This document shows positions 24,236 through 36,461 of a stretch of 64,000 bases of DNA, piece by piece; position 1 is the stretch's first letter; the number at the start of each line of letters is the position of its first letter. Source of the stretch: Dendrobium chrysotoxum (Eukaryota; Streptophyta; Magnoliopsida; Asparagales; Orchidaceae); assembly GCA_019925795.1 (NCBI GenBank), contig CM034311.1, forward strand, positions 6,124,126 through 6,188,125, in the 5' to 3' direction. Both the position numbers and the translations under genes were made by a program. The notes under the pieces are model-generated. The model made no database searches and had not been told where the DNA came from. It saw nothing but the letters and a program-made list of their open reading frames with translations.

Positions 24236-26096
24236 TGAAAGTTCGTGAGGGTGTTAAACCCTATAGAACTAGCCGAGGCTAACCAAGATTGGAGGTGAAT
24301 TGGTATTTAAAATTTTTTAAGTAAATAAACAAAAAAATCTTTTTAAAATCTTTTTAAATAATTTAAACACAAATAGTTTAAGCGGAGTAGATAATCAAAA
24401 TCAAAAATTTCAATTAGAGATCAAATCACAGAAATAAGCAAAAATAAAAGCAAAAAAATAAGTAGAAAGAACATAGTAGATTTATAGTGGTTCAGTCAAA
24501 TCTAACCTACGTCCACTCCCAAGAACCTCCCGTTCTAGGTATTGCACTATTCAATTAGTGTCTCTCCTTTTGCCCCCACAGCAAGGTAGACAAGCCCTTA
24601 TAAAATCTTTTTCACCAACCCAGTGAGGCAGAGAACCCAGAAACCTCTTACTCCCACCTAGAGTTGGCAGAGAATCATAGAAATCCTTTTACTCCCTCCT
24701 GGAGTAGGCAGAGAACCTAGAATCCTTGTACTCCCTCCTGGAGTAGATAAAGAACCTCAACTTGATGTTAATGATCGTCTCCTTAGAGCCACCAAGGAAC
24801 CAAAGATGAAGAAGGAAGAAGATGATCGAATCTTTGCTTGGAGCAACCTTTATGAATCACCTCAAAAACTCCCCCTCATAATATTCTCCCTCTCTCTCTC
24901 CCAAACTATCATTCTCTTATTCTAAGCTCTCTTTGGATTGGACTCAATAACAAAGATGGTTATCTAAAGAGATAATTAGAAAGCTTAAATAGAGAGCCTT
25001 CAAAAAGTTCCCTAATTTTAATTTGTCAAGAATATCATCTAGGATGATATGTATATCATCTTGTATGATACGTGTAAAATAGCCTATCCAGGCACGATGA
25101 TCTTTGTTGCCAGTATGATTAGAACAATAATTATGTACTTATTGTCCAGGATGATTTTGCGATCATCTTGTCTGATTAGTCCAAATCAAAGCATATCATC
25201 TTGAGAAATCATTCGGGACATCCAGACCGATTAGAATAAATGTACTTATCATCCTGGATAATCTTGAGATCGTCCTATATGATTAGTTCAAATCAAAGCA
25301 TATCATCCTGAGAAATCATTCGAGACGTCCAGGCTAATTAGAATAAATGTACTTATCATCCGGGATGATCTTTTAATTGTCATGTATAATTAGTTCAAAT
25401 TAATGAATATCGTCCTGATAAGTCATTCGAGACATCCAGTACATTCAGAAGAAAAATCATGAATCGTTATAGACGATCTATCAATCATCTTGTATGATAT
25501 GATCGTTCAATCTAACCATACTTAAATCTCTAATCACAGGATTATTTTAAGCATGATTGTCATGGACCATCTAGGATGATCTAGATCATCCTATATGATT
25601 AGTTTAAAAAATATAAAAAATAAAATATTACTTGAAATGTGATTGGCGGCTAATTTCTAGATTTGTACTGATCATCCTGAATGATACAAAATCATCCAGG
25701 ATGATTAGTTAAGTAAACTTAATTTTCAGGGATGCCCTAATTAGGGTTTTTATTTTGAACTGATCATCCGGGACGATTTTGGATTGTCATGTATGATATG
25801 ATAAAAAATAGAAGAACTCTCAAACTCACCAAATTTCTTCCCCTGAGTGTGTGTGTGCAAGGTTACTTAGCTGGGGATCCATCACATTACATTTGACTCA
25901 AGAAAGGAAAAAATTACATTGAAATAAAATTTTAGGTAGACCCAATCTTGAGCTGATTTATTTTGCAAGTGATCTTTGAGGACCTAAAAAAGTTAGTAGG
26001 TAGGGCAACCAAAAACAAATATGTAGTAATAGCAATATAAAGAAAATAATGTTTGTTATTATCAAAAATACAGTAAATGTATCCAAATTTGCAACA
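24236..26096 (-). repeat. 3' LTR of an old SIRE-type Copia
   Basis: LTR of 1861 bp read on the minus strand from TGTTGCAAATTTGG (at 26096) to GAACTTTCA (at 24236), diverged from the other SIRE-type LTRs. U3 palindromes are mostly decayed (ATCATCTAGGATGAT with a 6-bp spacer near 25030). The polypurine tract of the element lies just outside at 26097-26110. Its internal region continues to the right as the env-position pseudogene, then resumes beyond 39590. Confidence 0.88.
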
Positions 26097-26362
26097 TCTC
26101 TCCCTTTTTGATGATGGCAAACATTGTTTATTAGAAATTTGAATTTAATATTTATTTATTTTATTTTTATTTTATTTTTTTAATTAAATGAAAGACATTT
26201 AGAAAATAGGAACCAAAAAAAAGCAAGATAAACTTCACTAAAAATAAGACAAATGATACACTACTCCCCCTTTTGACATCACAAAAAGGAGGAAAGACAC
26301 AAAATAGAACAAATTACATATAAAAACATCAGTACAAGCACTACACAAAAACACTAAGCAAA

Positions 26363-27360
26363 CTAAAAGTAAGAAGGACCTTGATCAGGTGGAGGAGGTG
26401 GTGGTGGTGGCTGAAAGAGATTGTGAATGAAAGTAAGTTGTTCCCCAAACCAGGCCATATACTAGTCGTACTGCTGCTGCAGTTGGGCTACATAAGCATT
26501 AAAATGATCAACATCCTTTATATGATGCTGCTCCTGTTCAACTACGTATGAGTCAAATCTGGCCTCCCATTGGTTAAATCACTCCACCAGTTGATCTATC
26601 TGGGATATTGACGAATAGGAACAGGAGCAGGAATAGGTTCGTCTTCTTCTCCCACATCCTCCCCATGTTCTGGATGAAGGTGAGTACTGTGGAGGACGAT
26701 GAAGGAGTTATTGGAATAAAAGGTAGGTTGGTAGTCAAGTGAGTTAGGATATTAAAGGTTATACTTAGTTTCAAGGACATAAGTAATGATGTATCCTAAA
26801 GCTAGATTTAGTTTTCTCCTGGGTCCTGGATCCCTAATGCTAGTGAGATGTTCAATGTATCTGATTAGGAGATAGGTGGCATTAAAATCTCTATAAGCCA
26901 TTATGTAGTAAGTGGTGAGGGAAAGGATGGGAGTGATGTGAATGTGATCCCCAGCTTTGGGAATAACAAAAGTAAGAACATAATGGATGGTCCGTGCATC
27001 TTTTACTAAAGAATGGGCTGCAGAGTCGTGAAAAGGGCATTTGTGTTCCTAAGGAGGGTATTAACTGGACTCCAATTAAAGTCAGGATCGATGAGCAAGA
27101 TGTGAATCTTGTCGCCAGTGGTGGAAGGATGAAGAAGTTCATGTAGGTCCTAATATATGATTTCAATGGGTCGTCTATTCACATAGGGTTGTAGGGAAGT
27201 ACAGGAGGAATTGATTCAAAGACTGGCAAAAATTCAAATAGAAGCTAAGAATTAAAAGGAAAAGCAAGGGTTAGAATGAAAGCAAGAGATGTATGAGCAA
27301 AGAGATCAATTACCCTATAGGTCAGAACAGTTGGATTGACCATTTAGGAAGGTGTAATCT
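26363..27360 (-). pseudogene. Env-position ORF of the old Copia, C-terminal part
   Basis: Degenerate copy of the extra ORF found after RNase H in this Copia group. On the minus strand it starts abruptly at 27360 with codons matching residue about 38 of the family protein (G-I-T-P region) and ends at TAG 26363-26365. It keeps the central run (IDLFAHTSLAFILTLAF), the region reading VIPKAGDHIHITPILSLTTY, an acidic stretch and the terminal poly-proline. Several stops and frameshifts break it. Its N-terminal residues (1 to about 36) are found at 39590-39703, so a 12.2-kb block has split the gene. No membrane segment is seen, and it may be a GAG-like or transposon-encoded accessory protein rather than an envelope. 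Confidence 0.75.
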
Positions 27361-28948
27361 GAAAGTTTGATAGGGATGTTAAGCCCTAATGAACTAGTCC
27401 CGAGGCTAACAATAAGGGGGGGGGGGGGGGGTGAATTGGTTATTTAAAAATTTGACAGCCACAATGAAAATCTTTTATATGATTTACAGCGGAAAAAAAT
27501 AAGACGATCAAATGAAAAGATCAACAACAATTTCACCCAAGTAGTTAATCACAGAAAAGCAAAAGTGCAGAAAGTAATCAGAATGAACACACCTAATTTT
27601 ATAGTGGTTCGGTCAACTTGACCTACGTCCACTCCCCAGAGCCTCCCCTCCGGGTATTATATTAACTCAAAGTGTCTCTCCTTTTGCTCCCACAGCAAGG
27701 TGGAGAAGCTTGTACAAGAACCTCCTTTCCACCACACGGTGAGGTAGAGAACCCAACATCCTTTTGCTTCCTCCTGAATCAGGCAGAAAACCTAGGATCT
27801 TCTTGCCGACGATCCTCTCCCAAAGAACACCGACATGATAAAAGACGACGAGCGGAGAAGAAGACTCTGATCCTTGCTTGGAGCAACCTTCGTGAACCCC
27901 TCACAAACTCCCCCTCACAAGATCATCTCTCTCTCTCCCAAACTCTCTCTCTCTCTAGGGTTTCTCTGAAAAGGAAAGTGGCAAAAGATTTTTCTTGTTG
28001 AAAGAAAAAGATCTTTTATAGGAGGGCTTAAAATTTGCCCTAAATCTCAACTGGTCGGCCAAGATTGTCCAGGACGATCAGTTCAAAATCAGCTACATCA
28101 GCCTGGACGATCTAGCTCTTCTGGACGATCAGTAGAAAAAATTATTCATATCGTCCCGTACAATCCTGCGATCGTCCGGGACGATTAGTGTAAATCGAGG
28201 AATATCGTCTAAAAGACAGCTCGGGTCATCCAGAGAAAGTTGTGTTGGATGACCAAAAAATGACTTGATCGTCCAAGATGATAAGGAGATCATCCTGTAT
28301 AATTAGTTCAAAAAGTGCCCAAATCATCCTGTACACAGTTCGGGTCGTACAGCTGAAATGCACTAGATGATCATGATCGTCCGAGATGATCCTGCGATCG
28401 CCTAGGACGATATGATCGAATCAATCAAATATAAATTACTTTCCTTAATCACCAGATTAATTTAGGCATGATTGTACTAGATCGTCCGGGACGATCAGAC
28501 CAAATATCTAAAAATAAAAACTTGCCTAACTTGATCTGGCAGCTGAGAATTTCTAATTTGAGCATATCATCTCATACGATCCAAAGATCGTCCAGGATGA
28601 TTTGCTTAATAAGACCCTCTTAACTTGGTCGCCCTAATTAGGGTTTCTATTTTTACTTGATCGTCCAGGATGATGTGACTATCATCCAGGATGATCTGAA
28701 CAAAAATTTAAATAGAAACTCTAATTTACTCAAGCTCTCCCCCTGAGTGTGTGTGTGCAAGGTTACTTAGCTAGGGGATCAGTTACATTACAATTGACTC
28801 AAGAAAAAAGAGAAATAGTATACTTAGACACACTTGGACCCGATCTTGAGTTGGCTTGAGTTGCTCGTGATCTTTTGTGCCTGAAACGGGTTAGCCAAGC
28901 AAACACAATAGAGACATGTTTGTCATCATCAAAACCAGATTTGTAACA
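27361..28948 (-). repeat. 3' LTR of truncated SIRE-type element (left arm of palindrome)
   Basis: LTR of 1588 bp, minus orientation, running from TGTTACAAATCTGG (at 28948) to the end at 27361. It has a 15-base G run at 27417-27431 where other copies have 6-7. U3 palindromes are present but partly decayed. The inner side has the polypurine tract (about 28950-28962). Confidence 0.9.
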
Positions 28949-29094
28949 ATCTCCCCCTTTTTTGATGATGGCAAATATTTGTACAGTAGTTTGAAAAATA
29001 ACTAGGAGATCGAAAAATAATTTTTTTTTTTTAATTTTCATTTAATAATCAAAGCAATACAGGAAACATAACACATAACAAAAATAGAAACGGT

Positions 29095-29889
29095 GCTGTG
29101 TAGGACGTGGAATGAATTATTTGTGAAGAAGGAAGGAGGGACATCAGGAGGGACAGGATACTGAAGGTCATATTTAGTTTCTAAGGCATAATGAATGAGA
29201 TGACCTAAAGCTAGATTTGGGCAACGCCTATGACCCGGATCCCTAATAGTGGTGAGGTGCTCTATGTATTGGATAATAAGGTCAGAGGCATTAAACTCTC
29301 TGTGGGCCAAGATGTAGTATGTGGTCAAGGACAGTAATGGGGTGATGTGAATTCGATCCCCCGCCTTTGGAATGACGGAGGAACGAAGGACATGCTAAAT
29401 GGTTCGTGCGTCCTTAAGAAGAGAAGTGCAAGCATTGTCATGATAGGGAGCATTCGTATTGCGAAGGAAGTGATTGGCGACACTCCAATCATAGTCAGGG
29501 TCAGTAATAAGAGTGTGGAGTTTGTCGTCAGTGACAGAAAGTTGAAGAATGTTGTGAAAGTCTTGGGTAGTGAGTTCCACGGGACGTTGATTGACATACG
29601 AGCTAAGAGTGGAATAGTCTGCAGAAATACACAAATTGGCAAAGAAAACTTGAAGGAGTTTAAGATTAAACTGAAAGGCTAGTGTAAGGATGAAGGTGAG
29701 GGAGGTGTGTGCGAACAGATCAAGAATGGGATAGGTGAGGGTGCGGGGATTTACTATTTTAGAATGTGTGATCCCCATGTCACGATAGCACTCGAAAGCA
29801 GCCTGATCGGCTGCATTTGGGAAGCGAGGATCAACATTCCCACGGGAGGAACTTGCACCCTTTTGCCGTGAACATTTGCCACCAGCCAT
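29095..29889 (-). pseudogene. Env-position ORF, left palindrome arm, C-terminally deleted
   Basis: ATG at 29889, MAGGK start, in frame with the longer open stretch to 29395. The product carries a basic N-terminus, then the conserved RFPNAADQAAFECYRDMG and LDLFAHTSLTFILTLAF regions. A TAG at about 29395 replaces a Gln codon, after which the same frame continues to the YILAHREFNASDLIIQY region. The gene then fuses to its own 3' UTR at about 29095. About 450 bp is missing compared with the copy at 53047-54186, removing the acidic, helical and poly-proline tail. A TATTTAAA box lies 64 bp upstream of the ATG. Non-functional. Confidence 0.82.
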
Positions 29890-29952
29890 TAGAAAGCAAT
29901 AGTGAAAGAAGGTAGAGGGAGATGTGTGAAAGAAAAGATGAAGAAATAGCTG

Positions 29953-29960
29953 TTTAAATA
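29953..29960 (-). promoter_or_regulatory. TATA-like box upstream of env-position ORF (left arm)
   Basis: TATTTAAA on the minus strand, 64 bp before the ATG at 29889 and just downstream of palindromes of the LTR type (29980-30480). The same arrangement is present in both other copies. Confidence 0.6.
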
Positions 29961-29979
29961 GAATTTGGCCTGATCGTCC

Positions 29980-30480
29980 CATACGATTGCAAGATCATCC
30001 AGGATGATATGTGCAATTATTACGGCCAGGACGATTAGTCAAAAAGGTGGTTCGATCGTCCGGGACGATCAGAGATCATCCAGGATGATTAGACACAGAC
30101 AATCATCCCAAGGAGTCAGGCTGGACAACCGTTGTGAAAAGTATCATCCAGGATGATTAGGTGGATCGTCCAGGATGATATGCAATAAATATGATGGACG
30201 GCCTGAATTCGAATCGTCCAGCGGCTTGACATGTGGATCGTCCAGGATGATGGACAATAATTGGTTTAATCTCAGTCGTTTGATCAGATCAGGAAGATAT
30301 GGATCATATCATCCAGGACGATGTAGGTATCGTCCAGGACGATCACCAATAATTGGAGTTACTTAGCAGTATGATCAGAGTGGGGACGATTTTGAATTGA
30401 TCATCCAGGACGATGTTTGGATCGTCCAGGATGAAGATGATTGTCCAGGATGATCTGTGGATCATCCAGGACGATGTGAA
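29980..30480. promoter_or_regulatory. Palindrome array upstream of env-position ORF (left arm)
   Basis: ATCGTCCAGGACGAT-type palindromes, several in pairs with a 6-bp spacer (spacers GTAGGT near 30320, GTTTGG near 30415, CTGTGG near 30455). They resemble the U3 array and lie in the untranslated spacer between RNase H and the extra ORF. Many arms show CG to CA or TG decay. Confidence 0.6.
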
Positions 30481-31845
30481 GAAAATAGAAAAAGATCGAA
30501 GATGGAGATGACAGATCAGGATCTCAAAAATACAACCAGTAAGAAGAAAAAACAAAACAAAAATGAAGAAAACTCGAAAATGAGAACACAGAAAAAAGCA
30601 ACAATTTTTTTTGATCAAGCTGCTCCAGTAAATCAAAAGTTTTCCTCGATTTTAGATTCAAAAACCAATAAGGAGACGATTGACAGCACTAAAAAATAGA
30701 AAAAGTTAGAAAAATTGACTTTCGTAACTCCCACCTCGGGCACCTTATCGATGCAAATCTCTTTTAAAACAAAATCCAATTCAGAAGGAAAGAAATTAGA
30801 TTCAAAAAAGAGATCCTTTCAAGCCTCATTCCAGAAAAATATATGATATAATAGTGTTACAAAGTAAAAAATCTGAAATCAGGATTTTTAAACACAAGCT
30901 TTTGAAAGTATTAAGTGGCGCACAGATTTTTCTTAGACCATTAATGATCTGAAGGAAAGAAAGCTTAGTTGGGTTCATTTTATGCCTCTTTTTCAATTTA
31001 TTTGGTTCTTTGCGTATCTTTTCATGTTTGATACACTTTGTGTATCTTTTAGTTGGCGACATTTCGCATCTTTTCTGCTTTGGGCTCATTTTGTGCCTCT
31101 TTTTCAATTGATTTGGTGCACTGCGCATCTTTTGTAAGCTTTCTTCTTTTCATAATCGTTAAATAGTCTCAGCTGTGAAATTATCTTCCAGACATAGGAG
31201 ACTCTCTCCACAATAAGGAAGAGTAATTCACAAAATAAAAACTATACGTCATATGATAAGTGCAATCACTTGGTTTAGAAAATCAAAATAATGACTCAAG
31301 AGTTTGAAAACACTATTGATGTGAGTTAGATTATTGTAGGAAGATAAAATAAATCTCTATTTCAACAATTAAAATTTTTAATTTTGAAGAGGATATTTAT
31401 CCAAAAGAAATAATACACCAGCAAAGGAGTTAGAGGAAGAGAAACAATCATCAATGTTTCTTACGTTTAACAGATCCAATGGAATCAATCACTGCTTACC
31501 AGCTTCCAAATAAAAACAAGGTAAAACTCCCAGTCAGAAATTCAGATTATCAGAAGTAGTGAGCAGTGATCAGATTTTGAAAAGTATAAAACAGTAAGGG
31601 CAAGAGATGAACCAGTGAATAAAAATAGGTAGAAAATCACATCAAAGAAAATACTCAAATCAAACTAATAACAAGGCTAAAACAGAAATCATCAGAAAAA
31701 ATAAAACCAACTGAAAGCAAATAATCAAATAAAAAAACTAACTAATAAAAAACAAAATAATAATCAAAATAATCAAAAATCAGCAGTCATCAGAATCAAG
31801 CATTTATATCAATCACTCCTAATCTGGTTCTCAAAATGCTGAATG
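30480..31845 (-). mobile_element. Copia spacer and RNase H tail, left palindrome arm
   Basis: Untranslated region upstream of the extra ORF, matching 54770-56130 of the full-length element. At 30950-31135 is the hairpin-rich block described for 55226-55414. The last codons of RNase H (LGVIDINA then TGA) are readable near 31793-31845. The element is cut at 31845/31846, where the second, oppositely oriented element begins. The peptide-like frame at 30826-31128 is not a gene. Confidence 0.8.
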
Positions 31846-33340
31846 ATGATTATTTCTCTTCCCCTAACTCCTTTGCTGGTGTATTGTTTCTTTTGAATAA
31901 ATATCCTTTTCATAATTATAATTTTAGTTTTTGAAATAGAGATTTATTTTATCTTCCTACAGTAATCTACTTTATATCAATAGTATTTTCAAAATCTTGA
32001 GTCATTATTTTGATTTTCTAAACCAAGTGATTGCACTTATTATATGACGACTGGCTTTTGTTTTGTGACTTACTCTTCCTTATCGTGGAGAGCATCTCCT
32101 ATATCTGGAAGGTAATTTCACAGTTGAGACTATTTAACGATTATGAAAATAAGAAAGCTTACAAAAGATGCGCAGTGCGCCAAATCAATTGAAAAAGAGG
32201 CACAAAATGAGCCCAAAGCTGAAAAGATGCGAAATATCGCCAACTAAAAGATACACAAAGTGTATCAAAAATGAAAAGATGCGCAAAGTGCCAACTAAAT
32301 TGAAAAAGAGGCATAAAATGAGCCCAACCAAGCTTTCTTTCCTTTCAGATCGTTAAAGGTCTTAAAAAAATCTGTGCGCCACTTAATACTTTCAAAAGCT
32401 TGTATTTGAAAATCCTGATTTCTGATTTTTTACTTTGTAACACTATTATATCAGATATTTTTCTGGAATGAGGCTTGAAAGGATCTCTTTTCGAATCTAA
32501 TTTCTTTTCTTCTGAATTGGATGTCTGTTGAAAGAGATTTGCATCGATAAGGTGCCCGAGGTGGGAGTTACAAAAGTCAATTTTTCCAACTTTTTCTAGA
32601 TTTCAGCGCTGTCAATCGTCTTCTTATTAGTTTTTGGATCTAAAAGCAAGGAAAAATTCTTATTTCCTCGAGCAGCTTGATCAAAAAAAATTGTTACTTT
32701 TATGTGTTTTTGCTGTGAGTTTTATTCGTTTTTATTTTATTTTAATTTCATGGTTGTCTTTTTGGGATCCTGATCTGTCATCTTCATCCTCCATCTTTTT
32801 CTATTTTCTTCACATCATCCTGGACGATACCCCGATCATCCTGGATGATCCTCTTTGTCCTGGATGATCCAAACATCATCCTGGACGATTCATTCAAAAT
32901 CATCCCCACACTGCTCCTGCTGCTGAAAAACTCCAATTATTAGTGATCGTCCTGGACGATCCTTACATCATCCTGGACGATATGATCCATATCTTCCTGA
33001 TCTGATCAAATGGCTGACATTGCACCAATTATTATCCATCATCCTGGACGATCCACCTCATCATCCTGGATGATCCACGTGTCAACCGCTGGATGATTGG
33101 AATTTGGCCCATCCGTCACACTTATTGCACATCGTCTAGGACGATCCACCAAATCATCCTGGACGATACTTTTCATCAACGGTCGTCCAGCCTGACTCCT
33201 CGGGATGATCGCCTGTTTCTAATTATCCTGGATGATATCTGATCATCCCGGACGATCAGACCGCCTTTTTGACCAATCGTCCAGACCGTAATAATTGCAC
33301 CGATCATCCTGGACGATCTCGCGATCGTACGGGATGATCT
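31846..33340 (+). mobile_element. Copia spacer, right palindrome arm
   Basis: Plus-oriented copy of the same spacer, homologous in inverted order to 29980-31440. It includes the hairpin block (about 32160-32350) and a palindrome array at about 32816-33340, ending with a pair at 33303-33317 and 33324-33338 (6-bp spacer) 12 bp before a TATA-like box. Confidence 0.82.
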
Positions 33341-33350
33341 GGCCAAGATC

Positions 33351-33358
33351 TATTTAAA
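33351..33358 (+). promoter_or_regulatory. TATA-like box upstream of env-position ORF (right arm)
   Basis: TATTTAAA, 73 bp before the ATG at 33424, directly downstream of a 21-bp-phased palindrome pair. It suggests an internal promoter for the extra ORF. Confidence 0.6.
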
Positions 33359-33423
33359 CAGCAGTTTTCTTGAGGATTTTCCACACTCCTTCTCCCTCTA
33401 CTTTCCTTCACTTTTGATTCCTA

Positions 33424-34538
33424 ATGGCTGGTGGCAAACGCTCGCGGCAAAAGGGTGCAAGCTCCTCCCGGGGGCCTGTTGATCCTCGCTTCCCCAATAC
33501 AGCCGATCAGGCTGCATACGAGCGCTATTGTGAAGTGGGGATCACACCATTGAAAATAGTAAATCCCCACACTCTTACTTATCCTGTCCTTGACCTCTTC
33601 GCACACACCTCCCTCACCTTTATCATGACTCTCACCTTTCCTTTTAGCACGGAACTTCTTCACGTTTTCTTTAAAAATTTGCGGATTTTGGCTGACTATT
33701 CCACCCTCCGCTTTTATGTAAATCAGCGCCCCGTTGAACTCACTTACCAGGACTTTCATAACATTCTCTAACTTTTCGTCACTAGCGACAAACTCCACAC
33801 CCTTATCACCGACCATGACTATGATTGGAGTGTCGCCAATCATTTCCTTCACAATATAAATGCCCATTATCATGATAATGCTTGCACTACACTTCTTAAG
33901 GACGCCCAGACCATTCAGCATATTCTTCGTTCCTCCATCATTCCAAAGGTGGGGGATTGAATTTACAGCACCCCACTACTGTCCTTGACCACATACTACA
34001 TCTTGGCCTTATTATCCGGTACCTCGAGCACCTCACCACTATTCGGGATCAAGGTCATCGCCGTCGTTCCAATCTAGCCTTAGGACATATCATTGCCTAT
34101 GCCCTAGAAACCAAATATGACCTGCAATATCCCACAGCTCCAAATATCCCTACTTCCTTCTTCACCAATAATTCCTTCTATGTCCTACACAGCACCCGAC
34201 TACATCCTGAGCCCACCCTAGATGTTGAGGAGGAAGAGGAAGAGGCTATTCCAGATCATGTTGCACCAGATGCACCTACTCCCGTTCACATTGCCTCTCC
34301 CTTTGACCACCTGGTGCAGCGCTTCAATCAGTGGGAGGCCAGATTTGACTCCTATGTGGCTACCCTGGAGCAGCGGCATGCCAAGGACATCCAGCGCTTC
34401 ATGAACTATGCTGCGCAGCAGCAACTGCAACATGACCTGGACATTGCCTGGATTGGAGCCCACTTCCAGGCCATTCATAACTACTTCAACCCACCACCGC
34501 CACCTCCTCCTTCCGATCAGGATCCGCCTCTATTCTAG
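33424..34538 (+). pseudogene. Env-position ORF, right palindrome arm
   Basis: ATG at 33424 to TAG at 34538. The parts in order are a basic MAGGKRSRQKG start, a conserved central globular region of about 230 residues, a Glu-rich tract, a helix-prone Gln/His-rich segment (FDHLVQRFNQWEARFD onward) and a poly-proline end. It is broken by TAA at 33769-33771 (a Gln codon in the sister copy), TGA near 33957 (an Arg codon) and a 25-bp deletion at about 34005 that removes the HREFNASD region and shifts the frame. The distal 193-codon open piece is 33957-34538. No signal peptide or membrane helix is seen. The residue pattern resembles the domain annotated as putative plant transposon protein (Transposase_32-like), from memory and unconfirmed. 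Confidence 0.8.
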
Positions 34539-34769
34539 TTTTCTATTTTGTAGTTATTTTCTTTTATGTTTTGTACTTATATTTCAGTGTTCTGTTTTAC
34601 CCTCTTCCTTTTTGTGATGTCAAAAGGCGGAGTCAGTTATAGTCGTTTCAATTTTTTGTTATGTGTTATGTTTCCTGTATTGATTTAGTTGTAAAATGAA
34701 AATTTGAAAAAAAAAATATTTGTTTTTTGATCTCTGAGTTATCTTTATTTTCAAACTACTATACAAATA

Positions 34770-34825
34770 TTTGCCATCATCAAAAAGGGGGAGATTGTTG
34801 CAAATCTGGTTTTGATGATGACAAA
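34770..34825 (+). other. Polypurine tract framed by a 16-bp stem
   Basis: AAAAAGGGGGAGAT sits immediately before the LTR start at 34796 and serves as primer for plus-strand synthesis. It lies in the loop of an inverted repeat: 34770-34785 (TTTGCCATCATCAAAA) pairs with 34810-34825 (TTTTGATGATGACAAA) with one mismatch. The stem therefore spans the internal/LTR border. The same layout is seen in the minus copies near 28930-28985 and 52770-52825. Confidence 0.75.
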
Positions 34826-36461
34826 CATATTTCCAGTGTGTTTCGCTTGGCTAACCCGTTTCAGGCACAAAAGATCACTAGCAACTCAAGCCAACTCAAG
34901 ATCGGGTCCAAGTGTGTCCAATGTATGGTTTTTCTTTTCCTTGAGTCAATTATAATGTAACTGATCCCCTAGCTGAGTAACCTTACACACACACACACTT
35001 AGGGGGAGAGCTTGAGTGAGTTAGAGTTTCTATTCATTTTTTGTTCAGATCGTCCTGGATAATATTCACATCATACTGGACGATCCAGTAAAAACAGAAA
35101 CCCTAATTAGGGCGACCAAGTTAAAAGGGTCTGATTAAGTAGATCATCATGGATGATCTTTGGATCGTACGGGATGATATGCTCAAATCAAAAATTCTTA
35201 GTTGCCAGATCAAGTTAGGTAAGTTTTTATTTTAATTTATTTGGTCTGATCGTCCCGGATGATACGTGTATCGTCCTGGACGATTCAGTACAATCATGCC
35301 TAAATTAATCTGGTAATTAAGGAAAGCTATTTATATTTGATTGATACGATCATATCATCCTGGATGATCGCAGGATCGCCCCGGACGATCATGATCGTCT
35401 AGTACTTTTCAGCTGTACGTCCCGAACTGTGTTCAGGATGATTTGGGCCTTTTTTGAACTAATCGTATAGGATGATATACCTATCGTCCTGGACGATCAG
35501 GTCATTTTTTAGTCATCCAGCACAACTTTCTCTGGACGACCCGAACTGTCTTCTAGACGATATACCTTGATTTACACTATTCGTCCCGGACAATCGCAGG
35601 ATCGTACGGGACGATATGAATAATTTTTTGAACTGATCATCCAGAAGAGCCAGATCGTCCAGGTTGAATCAATTGATTTTGAACTGATCGTACAGGATGA
35701 TCTATCGATCGTCCTTGACGATCTTGGCCGACCAGTTGAGATTTAGGGCAAATTTTAAGCCCTCCTATAAAAGAACTTTTTCTTGGAACAAGAAAAATCT
35801 TTTGCCACTTTCCTTCCCAGAGAAACCCTAGAGAGAGAGAGAGTTTGGGAGAGAGAGAAAGGATCTTGTGAGGGGGAGTTAGTGAGGGATTCACTAAGGT
35901 TGCTCCAAGTACGGATCAGAGTCATCTTCTCCGCTCGTCGTCTTTCTTCTAGTTGGTGTTCGTTGTGGGAGGATCGTTTGCAAGAAGATCTAGGGTTCTC
36001 TGCCCGCTTCAGGTGGAAGAAAAAGGAGTCCGAAGGTTCTCTGCCTGCTTCAGGAGGAAGCAAAAGGAGGTTAGGTTCTCTGCCTCACCTGGTGGTGGAA
36101 AGGAGATTTTTTGTACAGGCTTCTCCACCTTGCTGTGGGAGCAAAAGGAGAGTCACGTTTTGTTTAGTGCAATACCCGGAGGGGAGGCTCAGGGGAGTGG
36201 ATGTAGGTCAAGTTGACCAAACCACTATGAAATCTGGTTTGCCTTTATGATTCTATTCTGTAATTTACTTTTCTGATATTAACTGCTTGGGTGAATATCT
36301 GTGATTGATCTTTTCGTTCTTGTTTACTTATTTCTACTGCAAAGTATCGAAAAGATTTTTCCGTTCCTCATGAAATTTTTAAATAACCAATTCACCCCCC
36401 CCCCCTCTTGGTTAGCCTCGGGACTAGTTCACTAGCGCTTAATATCCCTATCGAACTTTCA
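34796..36461 (+). repeat. 3' LTR of truncated SIRE-type element (right arm of palindrome)
   Basis: LTR of 1666 bp, TGTTGCAAATC to GAACTTTCA, plus orientation. A clear TATA box (CCTATAAAAG, about 35762-35771) follows the U3 palindromes. The last palindrome pair (ATCGTACAGGATGAT, 6-bp spacer, ATCGTCCTTGACGAT) lies about 50 bp upstream of it. The outer flank GGGAT (36462-36466) does not match the left flank of the palindrome. Confidence 0.92.

Larger units (their letters stand above)
27361..36461. repeat. 9.1-kb near-palindrome of two Copia 3' halves
   Basis: The left arm (27361-31440) and right arm (31846-36461) are inverted copies, each with LTR, polypurine tract, extra ORF and spacer, around a spacer of about 0.4 kb. 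The junction at 31845/31846 joins the RNase H tail of the minus element to the spacer of the plus element with only a 2-bp overlap (GA). Arm lengths differ mostly by the 450-bp deletion in the left env-position ORF. Both elements lack gag, most of pol and their 5' LTRs. Confidence 0.85.

Noticed and set aside
30826..31128. Lys/Met-rich peptide frame present in three copies
   Set aside because: Built from the hairpin repeats in the spacer, differing in length and start between copies; better explained as nucleic-acid structure.
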